NCBI RefSeq assembly: GCF_007988965.1
Contig: NZ_BJVD01000005.1
Span: 1 to 64,000 of the forward strand
Length of the DNA: 64,000 bases
Origin: Rummeliibacillus stabekisii
Lineage (GTDB): Bacteria; Bacillota; Bacilli; Bacillales_A; Planococcaceae
Direction of reading: 5' to 3'
A model generated the notes under the pieces. That model ran no database searches and had not been told where the DNA came from. It worked only from the letters and a program-made list of their open reading frames with translations. Shown here in pieces: positions 9,261-17,069 of the stretch; the stretch's first letter is position 1, and every line of letters begins with the position of its first letter. A program made the position numbers and the translations under genes.

Positions 9261-10100
9261 ATGGCATTAACTTTGGAAGTATGCTCGGAAGTTCTAGCTA
9301 AGTGTGCTAGAATTTGTTGCATTTGTAGATTATTTAAACCACTCCATGTTCAGGTGCATCATATTCGTGAAAAAGCTGATGGAGGATCAGATGACTTTGA
9401 TAATTTAATACCGGTTTGTATTGAATGTCATGCCAGTATTCATACAAAAACAAAAATGACTCAGAATTTTTCTGAAAAAGAGCTTAAAAAAATTAGAGAT
9501 GATGTTTATGAATTGGTAAGCACAGGTCACCTTCCAAAAAGTAGGTCAATAGAGAGAAAAGAAATTGAATTAATTTCATCTATATTCGCTGAAACATTCA
9601 AACTCAATAAAGAAGATGAAGAGGAGTCTTTGAGTAGTGAAGCATTAGAATTACTGTCTACCATTCTATGTGAAGGAGTACCAGCAACTTTTAAAAAAGC
9701 AAGCGAGTATCTTATACTTATTGAAATTGGTGGACAATATATAACTAAAAAATTTAATGGAAATGCCCAGTACCCTGATTTTATTATAGAGCTTCTTGCT
9801 AAAGGACTAATTTATACTAATGGAAATTTAATTGAGATCACTGAAGTAGGTGAACAATTAATTAGTACATTAGTTCAAACTACAGCTACCTATACTCAAA
9901 AGAAAGTAAAATGCTTAGAATGTGGATTACACTTTATAATTTGTACATGGAATAAAGATGCACATAATAGTTCCACAATTAATTGTCCTGAATGCGGACA
10001 AAATAATGGGAATTTTTTAGTATGGGCCCAACAAAAATTTGGTTTTATATTTCAAGATGTTCCTGGAAACTCTAAGCTTTATGATTCTAGTTTGAAATAA
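9261..10100 (+). CDS. HNH endonuclease-like protein with C-terminal zinc ribbon
   Basis: This 279-residue protein starts at an ATG preceded by TTAGAGGAG. Residues 15-61 form an HNH/zinc-finger unit: Cys19/Cys22, HHI at 33-35, Asn48, Cys53-x2-Cys56-His57 and His61. These are the metal-binding and catalytic positions of the HNH superfamily, which cuts DNA. A middle, mostly helical region has no named domain. Near the C-terminus CLECG and CPECGQ form a probable zinc ribbon. The architecture suggests a nucleic-acid-targeting effector or a modification-dependent nuclease, but no partner gene is evident. Neighbours are small and unknown. The nuclease fold is fairly secure; the biological role is not. 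Confidence 0.75.
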   Translation: MALTLEVCSEVLAKCARICCICRLFKPLHVQVHHIREKADGGSDDFDNLIPVCIECHASIHTKTKMTQNFSEKELKKIRDDVYELVSTGHLPKSRSIERKEIELISSIFAETFKLNKEDEEESLSSEALELLSTILCEGVPATFKKASEYLILIEIGGQYITKKFNGNAQYPDFIIELLAKGLIYTNGNLIEITEVGEQLISTLVQTTATYTQKKVKCLECGLHFIICTWNKDAHNSSTINCPECGQNNGNFLVWAQQKFGFIFQDVPGNSKLYDSSLK

Positions 10101-10230
10101 AGCAAACGATAGAAGCTGGAGAAAATAATAAATACAAGATTATTTAGCTAATATTAAGCCAGGTGTTTTGTGGAATAGTGTAAGTTTATTGGCATTACTA
10201 TAATAAAATTTAAAAAGGGGTACTTGACTA

Positions 10231-10587
10231 GTGAACATAGAAACTAAATTAATATATCATTTTACTAATTTCGGTGAATTTGAATTTATATGTTTAGAAA
10301 ATAAAGGTTTAGATTTTCATGAATTAGAACACATAATGTATGAATATGGTCTAAACCAACCAGAAAAATCTTTAGAATTTAAAGAATGCTGGATACATCA
10401 TGAATATAAGGAATATGAGAAACCAATAAGAACTGTACAAGTTACTTTTCAAGATAATACCCTTAATAAAATTGTTCGTATATGGGGGGCTAAAAAATTT
10501 AATAGTGGAGAAGTATTAAAAATCACTATTGATCTTCTAAACTTAGAAACAAAAGAATTAGAATATGAACAAGTTTTAATAGGGTGA
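10231..10587 (+). CDS. Hypothetical protein, 118 aa
   Basis: A GTG start at 10231 lies about 10 nt after AAAAGGGGT. The protein is soluble, acidic, rich in aromatic residues, and has no signal peptide or membrane helix. Alternating strands with Trp (ECWIHHEYKEYEK, VRIWGAKKF) suggest a small beta-rich fold. I do not recognise the family. It lies downstream of the HNH-type gene by 130 nt and could be its partner, but nothing in the sequence proves that. Confidence 0.6.
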   Translation: MNIETKLIYHFTNFGEFEFICLENKGLDFHELEHIMYEYGLNQPEKSLEFKECWIHHEYKEYEKPIRTVQVTFQDNTLNKIVRIWGAKKFNSGEVLKITIDLLNLETKELEYEQVLIG

Positions 10588-10764
10588 TGTGATTACTACC
10601 ATGACAGGAACTGTGAATGAGGGATATAGATAACGGGGCTAATAGAATTCTTAATAAAAAAATTTAAGCCGTAGCAAATAGCTAAACTATGAAGCTTTTC
10701 AAAGGAGCGACCATTTAAATCGGCTAGGGGGTTTGCAATAAATATAATATTGTTGGAGGTACTA

Positions 10765-11599
10765 ATGGAAAATGCTTTTTTAGAATTAGTAAATAAATTC
10801 GGAAATGGTAGTGTATTGACTTTAATAATAGTAATAGTAGTGAAGTTGGGTATTAAACCAATATTTGATATTTTCTTAGATGTGTATAAAGAGCGAAAAA
10901 AAAGGATCCTACAATCTCAATTAGAGAAAGAAAAAAGTATTTTACAATCACAATTAGAAATGGAAAACAATCTTAAAAGTAATTCTTTAGAATTTGATAA
11001 ATATAAAAAGGATATTGTTTTACCTATATTACAATCAATAGCTAATATGCTTGAACAGAACATCCAAATAATACAAGATTATAACACTGTTTTACTTACT
11101 TAAAGAAACTCAAAATAATATTGAAAAAGATATTCTAAAGCAAAAACTATTAGATATAAATAACAGAAGTAAATTATTGTTAATGGAGTTAAGAAGTGAA
11201 ATTCGGAAAGTGAGTATATATTTACCCAAAGAATTAAGAAGTATTTTAATTGTATTTCAAGTTTCATTAGATCAAGAATTTATCAATATCAAAAATCTTT
11301 CTTTAGTAAGCGGGAAAAAAATTTCAGAACTTGAGGTTTTGAAAATTATAGGAAAAAACGCTTCGATATATCAAACATATATAGATTGTTTTTATAAACT
11401 TATTGAAAAATACATAGTGATAGGATATGGAGAAAAAGATTATTTATCTATATTAAGAGAGCATAATTTAGATGAGGACGGTCAATTTATTAGTCAAACT
11501 AAACATGAAGATTTTTGCTCTTTATATATACTGTCAGTAAAAAGAAGAAATCTGGAGGCACAACAAGAATTACTTCATAGAATCTTAGATCATCGTTAA
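10765..11599 (+). pseudogene. Coiled-coil membrane protein gene broken by a 4-bp tandem duplication
   Basis: The ATG at 10765 follows TTGGAGGT. The first frame encodes a membrane helix (VLTLIIVIVVKLGI), then a Lys/Glu/Gln coiled coil with a short repeat (ILQSQLEKEK, ILQSQLEMEN), and stops at 11103. The next frame is open from 11072 to 11599 with no ribosome site of its own and continues the same helical character. At 11092-11101 the sequence TTACTTACTT holds a tandem TTAC. Removing one 4-nt copy fuses both parts into one frame of 276 codons reading VLLKETQNNI across the join. So this is a frameshifted gene, a recent mutation, a slippage switch, or an assembly error. Function unknown. Confidence 0.75.
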
Positions 11600-11899
11600 T
11601 CAATGGGTCAACGTCTACCATTTAAAAATGATGGGGTTTAACCTTGTATCTATGACTAAATTTCAAATGCTCAAAAGTAATAGATGTGTTTGCATATTAT
11701 ATAATATTCCATATACTATTTATTCGCCATTATAAACTGTCATTTCAATAGATTATATAGTTATATGGCATTGATCTAATAATATAAAAGTAAATATAAA
11801 AAACAGCCATAAAACCATAAAATAAGGCGGCTTTAACACTATACCTCTAAGTGTATAGGTCAAATCATTTTCTTAATTTAAAACAACTTAGTAACATCT
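11600..11899. other. Gap with a minus-strand terminator and a small inverted repeat
   Basis: Around 11800-11832 the minus strand reads an AGCC/GGCT-anchored hairpin followed by TTTTTT, a plausible terminator for the gene at 11900-12397. At about 11839-11858 CTATAC and GTATAG form a small inverted repeat. No gene was seen. Confidence 0.45.
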
Positions 11900-12397
11900 T
11901 TATTCCCATTTATTTTTTTCCTTATTATATAAAATAATTTTTTTATTTTCATTAGGGAAGTTTTGCATAGCATCTTCCATTAGTTTAAAAGCATCATCCA
12001 GTTTATCATTGGGAATATTGTTCATTTCAAAATATAGTGATTTTCCATTTGGATTATCGACTTTAAGAATAACCTTCCTGTTAAAACCTTCTTCTATTTT
12101 CCCGCCAGCAGTCATTTTTTTTAAATTTTTCGACCTTTCATTTAGAACTGTTATAAGTTTTTTAAGAGAATTATATATAGCGTCTGAAACAAGATTTGAA
12201 ATAATGTCACTAATTAGAGGTAATGAAAGTATTATTAAATTAGGTTCTATGAGATCAGTTATCGAATTATAAAAATGAGGGGGTTGCTCTTTAGCAAAAA
12301 GAGAAATATTTTCATGACTAAAAACTTCTGCATATTCTTCAAGTTCCTTAGTATCAATAGTTTTATATTGAAGATCTAATTTTATAATATCTGCCAT
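11900..12397 (-). CDS. Hypothetical protein, 165 aa
   Basis: The start is an ATG (complement of 12395-12397) with AAGGAAGTG upstream. The sequence has an acidic N-terminus, a hydrophobic central stretch (LIEPNLIILSLPLISDIISNL) that could be a membrane-interacting helix, and a basic, beta-rich C-terminal half (RKVILKVDNPNGKSLYFEM). The central helix next to a Lys-rich segment resembles small effector-associated proteins, but I cannot name a family. It stands alone on this strand, with an AT-rich promoter region upstream. Confidence 0.65.
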   Translation of the reverse strand: MADIIKLDLQYKTIDTKELEEYAEVFSHENISLFAKEQPPHFYNSITDLIEPNLIILSLPLISDIISNLVSDAIYNSLKKLITVLNERSKNLKKMTAGGKIEEGFNRKVILKVDNPNGKSLYFEMNNIPNDKLDDAFKLMEDAMQNFPNENKKIILYNKEKNKWE

Positions 12398-12507
12398 ACA
12401 AACACTTCCTTATAGTTAAAGATAATTATATTTTACCATAAACTAGAATTTAAATAAAACACCATATATTGTCAAAGCTATATTTTTAATGAAAGGAGAA
12501 ATGTAGC

Positions 12508-12605
12508 ATGACGGTAGTATTAAATTCTTCAAAAAATTGATTGATGAAAATATTTATCATATTGAATATGTTGTAGTCGAACGCTATGAAGCACCTAAAA
12601 TGTAA
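12508..12605 (+). pseudogene. Tiny gene frameshifted in a poly-A tract
   Basis: GAAAGGAGA precedes ATG at 12508. The frame stops after ten codons. Adding one A to the six-A tract near 12530-12535 gives a continuous 32-residue frame (MTVVLNSSKKLIDENIYHIE, ending RYEAPKM) to TAA at 12605. A single-base loss in a homopolymer is the simplest explanation. The rest of the surrounding gap (12398-12714) has no other supported gene. Product unknown. Confidence 0.45.
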
Positions 12606-12714
12606 TTAGGTTGCACCCAATTTACAAAAGATGTTATATGGAGAAAAGTGTATAAAGGATTTGGGAAAATTTGGGGCAAATAAAAAACAGCCTAAAGATA
12701 AGCTGCTAAAGTAA

Positions 12715-13032
12715 TTATATTAGTCCATAATATGAATCAATAATTTTTTCTGATAAATCAAGTAATGTATTATCGTTATTAGAACCTAGAGTTCTAACAA
12801 AATTTTTTTCGTCATTATCAATATTTAAATTGACGTTTTTAATTTTATTGTTTAAATCTAACCCTATAACTAGATGTCCATTTTGATAAGAATTAAGTAG
12901 CTTATCAATATATTCAACTTTAAATGTGTAAAAAATAACTTCATTTATGTGTTCTTTGTTCAAAAAACAATAGTGGAATTTTGCAAAATTATTCAATATT
13001 TGTTCACCTGTTCCACAAACGGATTTAAGCAT
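12715..13032 (-). CDS. Hypothetical small protein, 105 aa
   Basis: The ATG (complement of 13030-13032) follows an excellent AAGGAGGG site with 7-nt spacing. The soluble product has a short Cys-containing start (MLKSVCGTGEQIL), then mixed strands and helices, with Asn/Asp-rich loops. There is no signal peptide or membrane helix. The family is not recognised. A weak hairpin with a T run on this strand just beyond its stop (about 12680-12705) could be its terminator. Confidence 0.7.
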   Translation of the reverse strand: MLKSVCGTGEQILNNFAKFHYCFLNKEHINEVIFYTFKVEYIDKLLNSYQNGHLVIGLDLNNKIKNVNLNIDNDEKNFVRTLGSNNDNTLLDLSEKIIDSYYGLI

Positions 13033-13252
13033 ATAAAAACCCTCCTTGATATGTAAATTTATTATACTAATAGTATGTATTTAAAAGTATACTATTGTTC
13101 CATGTAATTTCCTATTATTATGAAGTCATAGAATATCGAAAGTAATTTTGCCATTAGTGACAAAACTTTTTTAGTCTAAGTTTTACTATTGCTACTTTCT
13201 TAGTGTATAAAGATTATTTAAAGGAAAAGAAGATTATAAATAAAGTACAAAA

Positions 13253-13293
13253 CAAATCCACTTCTATATAAATAGAGGTGGGTTTGTTTTTGT
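13253..13293. terminator. Bidirectional terminator hairpin
   Basis: CAAATCCACTTCTAT pairs with ATAGAGGTGGGTTTG, with T-rich sequence on both outer sides. It most likely ends the minus-strand gene at 13341-13961. The rest of 13033-13340 holds no gene. Confidence 0.75.
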
Positions 13294-13340
13294 ATAAGAG
13301 TGATAATTATAGATTCAGCATACAAAATTTCCGGATAATA

Positions 13341-13961
13341 TTATTGATCTTTCCAGTATTTAATTACAAAAGTATTCACTTTTTCTTTTAATGTCTTAGC
13401 AGGCTCCTTAACTTCTTGCATTATATAAGATAAAAGGGTAGCCCAACTAACATTATAGTTATCATCACGATTTATATACTCCATAATTTTCTTCAATTCT
13501 AATAACTGATAATCAGTGACATTTGATTGTAAATGCCCCTTTATATAATTATCTATAAAGAATTGAGAATGAAAAGCCTCTTCAATTAATACTGCACAGG
13601 CGCGAGCGGGCCTTACATCTAATCCTATAGCAATATCATTTAATTCGTCATATACCTCTTCAGTAAGACGTGTTTTCATCCGTACATAGTTAATACCTGA
13701 AGAAGAATCACCTATCCATTCTGCTTCTCTGTGTCCAGGATAAAGTACGTTTTTAAATCTAACACTACGAACAAAGTGAGACGAAATATTGTCTAATATT
13801 CGTTTGCTGCGTAAAGCATGTATAGTCATTTCCTCTATTATTTTCATTACAGAGACATCTGATATTTCAGCTAACCTGTACACTGCACATTTGAATTCTG
13901 TGTGTACAGTTGGTTTTACATCTCGCTTTTTATCACATCTAGTTGCTCTCATCTCGCCCAT
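13341..13961 (-). CDS. Putative DNA-binding protein with two ribbon-helix-helix-like segments
   Basis: This 206-residue protein starts at an ATG preceded by AGGGGGAG. Two segments have the strand-helix-helix pattern of RHH/MetJ-Arc regulators: one at about residues 16-50 (TVHTEFKCAVYRLAE, then VSVMKIIEEMTIHAL), and a second in the middle (RMKTRLTEEVYDELNDIA, then RPARACAVLIEEAF). The rest is helical and charged. Such proteins usually repress their own operon or serve in plasmid copy or partition control. An inverted repeat just upstream of its start (13997-14020) is a candidate operator. The RHH assignment is by pattern only. Confidence 0.6.
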   Translation of the reverse strand: MGEMRATRCDKKRDVKPTVHTEFKCAVYRLAEISDVSVMKIIEEMTIHALRSKRILDNISSHFVRSVRFKNVLYPGHREAEWIGDSSSGINYVRMKTRLTEEVYDELNDIAIGLDVRPARACAVLIEEAFHSQFFIDNYIKGHLQSNVTDYQLLELKKIMEYINRDDNYNVSWATLLSYIMQEVKEPAKTLKEKVNTFVIKYWKDQ

Positions 13962-13996
13962 TTATACTCCCCCTTCTCCTAAAAGGAAAATTACCT

Positions 13997-14020
13997 TTGG
14001 GACTAAGGACCACGTCCCAA
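13997..14020. promoter_or_regulatory. Inverted repeat, candidate operator
   Basis: TTGGGAC and GTCCCAA lie 10 nt apart, between the divergent genes at 13341-13961 (minus) and 14101-14211 (plus), about 35 nt before the minus-strand start. Its place and symmetry suit autoregulation by the RHH-like protein (inference). Confidence 0.45.
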
Positions 14021-14100
14021 GCTTAATTTAGATTATGTTTAACTTTTGGAAGATATGCCCATACTACTTTCAAATGAGTTAAAAGGGGTGGGGGAGTACT

Positions 14101-14211
14101 ATGGCTAAAAAAACACAAGCTCAATTAGCAAAAGAAATCCGCGATCATGGTAAACAAATGGGGTTTCCAACATATCCAAAAAAACAGCAAAAAACGAAAG
14201 TGAAAAAATAA
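14101..14211 (+). CDS. Small basic protein, 36 aa
   Basis: ATG at 14101 follows GGGGTGGGGGAG. The product (MAKKTQAQLAKEIRDHGKQM, then a Pro/Lys-rich tail ending KVKK) is strongly basic with a helical first half and no membrane helix. The strong ribosome site, protein-like composition and the terminator that follows at 14248 make it a real small gene. Function unknown; nucleic-acid binding is possible from charge alone. Confidence 0.65.
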   Translation: MAKKTQAQLAKEIRDHGKQMGFPTYPKKQQKTKVKK

Positions 14212-14247
14212 CCAAGCTATTTTTTATTTAAATAGACTAAATTAATA

Positions 14248-14290
14248 AGAGGATATTATGTTCAATGAATGAACATATATCCTCTTTTCT
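14248..14290 (+). terminator. Intrinsic terminator after the small basic protein gene
   Basis: AGAGGATATTATGTTCA pairs with TGAACATATATCCTCT, with TTTTCTT after it. The near-perfect long stem also reads as a terminator-like structure on the other strand. Confidence 0.7.
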
Positions 14291-14506
14291 TATATATAAA
14301 TTTGTTATTTGGATATAGGTTTTTATCTAAGGTTGAGTTAGCTCAATAAATCTTGATAAAAGAATAAATAGGAAAAAGCGTATTAAAAATGATTGATAAA
14401 AAAACGTGTTATCTATATTCAATCTTTATTAATTGTTATTTTTAATTCTTTATACTGGAAAATCGATATAATAAATACAGAAAATATATTGTTAAGGAGA
14501 CCTAAA

Positions 14507-15613
14507 GTGGACTATTCTCAAGTATACGATTTTATTGCTTCTGTGGGAGGCGTAACTAATATAGAAAAAAATTACGTATTGTATTATGACGAAACCAATA
14601 ATCCTAGGACTTTTAGATTGACAGATGCTGGTTTTAACGTTAATGAACACGAATTTTTTATACTAGGTGGAATTGGTTTTGAATCTGATAAGTTAGCTTC
14701 AAAGGAAGATATTGATGAACTATTTTCTGAATTTCTATTACAGAATAATACAATAGAAGTGAAATTTAAGCATATTCGCCAAAATGCAAAAGACTTTTTA
14801 GAGTTGATATCAAAACCGAGAGTGATTGCTCTAATTGAGTGGATTCATGAAAAACAATACTCAATTCATTATTCTTATGTCGATAATTTCTATTACACAA
14901 TCGTTGATATAGTTGATTCAATGGATGAGACATGGTTTGGTGGGCTAGAGTTAAATAGAGAACTGAAAAACCGTCTTTATTCATTGATTAAGGAAAATCA
15001 AGATTGGTTTGTAAGTTTGCTGATTGAAATAGATTATCCCAACATTAAGAATCATAAAAAGTTTGTTGAGAAAATTGTTGATTGGATATGGTCTTTAAAC
15101 ATTGAGGATGATTTCTATCTAGAATATTTACGACAATCATTAAAAAGTTACAGAGATAAACAGCTAGTATTTTTAGACAATAATGAAGATAGGGTTGCGA
15201 TAAGTGACTATTCAACTTTTTATACTAATTTAATAGTTACCTATCCCAATGCAGACCATATTTTGGATCACGAATTGTTTATCGAAGAAATTTTGAGTGC
15301 AAATCCAATAGAGTTATTCGGACATAAGGATATAAACTATAAATTTGTTGATTCAAAAGATGAACGTTTAGTACAAGTCTCTGATTTAATTGTAGGTGTT
15401 TTGCGTTATTGGATGGCTTTCTTGGAATCAGTAAGTATATATGGCTTGAACGCAGAGTTAAATAGAGTTACAGACTTACAAAAAGTCCAACTGAAAAAAT
15501 TCCAGGCAATATTGCTCCATTCTCTTAATATAAGTACCGGCTTTAAACACGGTGTTGGTAGCAATGAGTTTGAATTAAAGATTAACTTATTTCTAGAATA
15601 TGATTTTAGATAA
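14507..15613 (+). CDS. DUF3800-like protein
   Basis: I chose the GTG at 14507, 8 nt after AAGGAG, rather than the upstream ATG at 14393, whose 38 extra residues lack a ribosome site. The 368-residue product has an early YYDETNN motif followed by FFILGGIGF, and late DSKDERLVQVSDLIVGVLRY. These match the acidic and DSK-x-QxAD-type motifs of DUF3800 proteins, a family of possible RNase H-like fold often found near mobile elements and defence genes. The middle is helical. No partner gene overlaps it; a short remnant frame (15631-15738) follows. The family call is by motif memory; the activity is unproven. Confidence 0.65.
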   Translation: MDYSQVYDFIASVGGVTNIEKNYVLYYDETNNPRTFRLTDAGFNVNEHEFFILGGIGFESDKLASKEDIDELFSEFLLQNNTIEVKFKHIRQNAKDFLELISKPRVIALIEWIHEKQYSIHYSYVDNFYYTIVDIVDSMDETWFGGLELNRELKNRLYSLIKENQDWFVSLLIEIDYPNIKNHKKFVEKIVDWIWSLNIEDDFYLEYLRQSLKSYRDKQLVFLDNNEDRVAISDYSTFYTNLIVTYPNADHILDHELFIEEILSANPIELFGHKDINYKFVDSKDERLVQVSDLIVGVLRYWMAFLESVSIYGLNAELNRVTDLQKVQLKKFQAILLHSLNISTGFKHGVGSNEFELKINLFLEYDFR

Positions 15614-15630
15614 GCTTTCCAGTCGATTGA

Positions 15631-15738
15631 GCTTTAAGGGTTGAAGAATATTATGAGAAAATAAATGAAATTTATCCAGATTTCTTAATGCTTGAAAAGC
15701 CTTTTAGAATTACAAGTACACTATTTAGTAAAGCTTGA
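15631..15738 (+). pseudogene. Short remnant frame
   Basis: A 35-residue open stretch without a start codon or ribosome site reads like the end of a protein (VEEYYEKINEIYPDFLMLEK). It overlaps nothing else. Probably the 3' end of a lost gene. Confidence 0.35.
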
Positions 15739-15856
15739 ATATATTTATTCTTTCAATTAAGAACCAAACCCCAAAAGGTTAAACAACGCTCTGCTCGAGA
15801 AAACCTGTAATTTCACGTTATAATGTAAATAATTAATATAGAACGGAGGAGAGAGT

Positions 15857-15991
15857 GTGTTTGTAATTTTAATAATGATAATATTAATAGTATTTCTGTT
15901 TGACTTCACAAAGTTTAGGAAGCAAAATCAAACAATGATTGAACAAAATGATAAAATTATTTCACTTCTTGAGCAGATTAAAAATAAATAA
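15857..15991 (+). CDS. Small single-helix membrane protein, 44 aa
   Basis: GTG at 15857 follows ACGGAGGAGAG. The product has one membrane helix (VILIMIILIVFLFDF) and then a short polar coiled-coil tail (MIEQNDKIISLLEQIKNK). This layout is common among small Bacillus membrane proteins of phage or plasmid origin. A second hydrophobic stretch (RSIIVLSVMLVLGTIQF) follows in another frame up to 16066 but lacks a start. Its role is unknown. Confidence 0.6.
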   Translation: MFVILIMIILIVFLFDFTKFRKQNQTMIEQNDKIISLLEQIKNK

Positions 15992-16165
15992 TTTTGCTAT
16001 TACTAGATCTATAATTGTTTTATCTGTCATGCTAGTGTTAGGTACAATCCAATTTATACATAAATAGATTGAAAGACAATTGATGATGTGATGATTTCTT
16101 GCTGCTCAGAGTGCTCTATTTTGGCTAGACTTATTGCTTTTGATAATGAAGAAGAGGGAAAAAAG

Positions 16166-16771
16166 ATGAAAAAAGTTAGAATAGTTTTGATGGTGTTACT
16201 TATTATGTTGGTAGTTAGTGTTATTCCGAAAAGTTCTTTTGCTCATGGGAAATATATTAAAAATCCTGGCTCTTGTACATTGGTAATTGATAAAAATAAA
16301 CATACTGGTGAAAATGGAAATTTTGCGGAAGCTACAGGGGTATGTAAGGGTTTTGAACAAGGAGTTTATTCAAAGCAAGGTGGCCAATATGCAATTTTGG
16401 GAACAATAACTCAACAAGTGAAAAATGGCCAAAAATTTAAAATGTCTACTCCATTCACATATGGTGAAGCTACTTTGACAGTGTACACAACTACTAAAAG
16501 TCCTTCCGTAAACAAAAAATCTGTAAAAGTGTTAAACAGTAAAGGTAGTAAAGATAATATAGTTATTTCTAAAGTACAAAAAAATGATGTTGTAAATGTT
16601 TATAAGGATTCTAAAATGAAACAATTATTATATACTACAAAAGCTAAATCCTCATCTATTGAGTTTAAGAATAAAAAGTTAAACAAAAAAGGCGGCTATT
16701 TATATATCACGTTAAAAAGGCCTTATCTGAAGGAAAGTATAGCTTGTACTATTAGTTATAAAGCTGAATAA
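16166..16771 (+). CDS. Secreted protein with the two-cysteine domain
   Basis: This 201-residue exported protein starts at the ATG at 16166, shortly after GAAGAGGGAA; earlier in-frame codons lack a site. The signal peptide ends near SSFA-H. The next part (SCTLVIDKNKH, FAEATGVC, GVYSKQGG) is clearly the same domain as in the proteins at 797, 1936 and especially 2764. The C-terminal half is a Lys-rich beta-type region with Cys near the end (SIACTISY), not an SH3b domain. It sits 13 kb from its relatives, with unrelated genes between. Its function is unknown; the domain seems to be an extracellular module used with different partners. Confidence 0.8.
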   Translation: MKKVRIVLMVLLIMLVVSVIPKSSFAHGKYIKNPGSCTLVIDKNKHTGENGNFAEATGVCKGFEQGVYSKQGGQYAILGTITQQVKNGQKFKMSTPFTYGEATLTVYTTTKSPSVNKKSVKVLNSKGSKDNIVISKVQKNDVVNVYKDSKMKQLLYTTKAKSSSIEFKNKKLNKKGGYLYITLKRPYLKESIACTISYKAE

Positions 16772-16834
16772 CAAATTAAATCCCTTAAATTTAGGGACTT
16801 ATTCCCTTTTGTCAATATTTTTAATAACGTTTTT

Positions 16835-16866
16835 AAAGTTACTCTTTACGGAGTAGCTTTTTTATT
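16835..16866 (+). terminator. Intrinsic terminator after the two-cysteine-domain gene
   Basis: AAAGTTACTC pairs with GAGTAGCTTT (one G-T pair) and is followed by a T run. A smaller AAATCCCT/AGGGACTT hairpin precedes it near 16779. Confidence 0.7.
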
Positions 16867-17069
16867 AATGTATAATTTAACAAAAAAGCTTTCCCTAAAC
16901 ACTTACGCCTTTAAATTCTCTTCATGGTCACAGCGGTTAGTCGATTTATAAATGTACCCAAATAAGTAAAATTAGGTTTATTGAGATGGCGTATTTTTCA
17001 TTGTTATTACTAATTCTAGTTTTCTATAATGATATACAAGTTAATAATACTTTACGGGAGGATGTAATA

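Noticed and set aside
13341-13961. Plasmid replication initiator
   Set aside because: Only ribbon-helix-helix-like patterns are seen, with no Rep catalytic or winged-helix initiator motif.
14393-14506. N-terminal extension of the DUF3800-like protein with a hydrophobic helix
   Set aside because: It has no ribosome site, whereas GTG 14507 has AAGGAG at 8 nt; the family motifs start after it.
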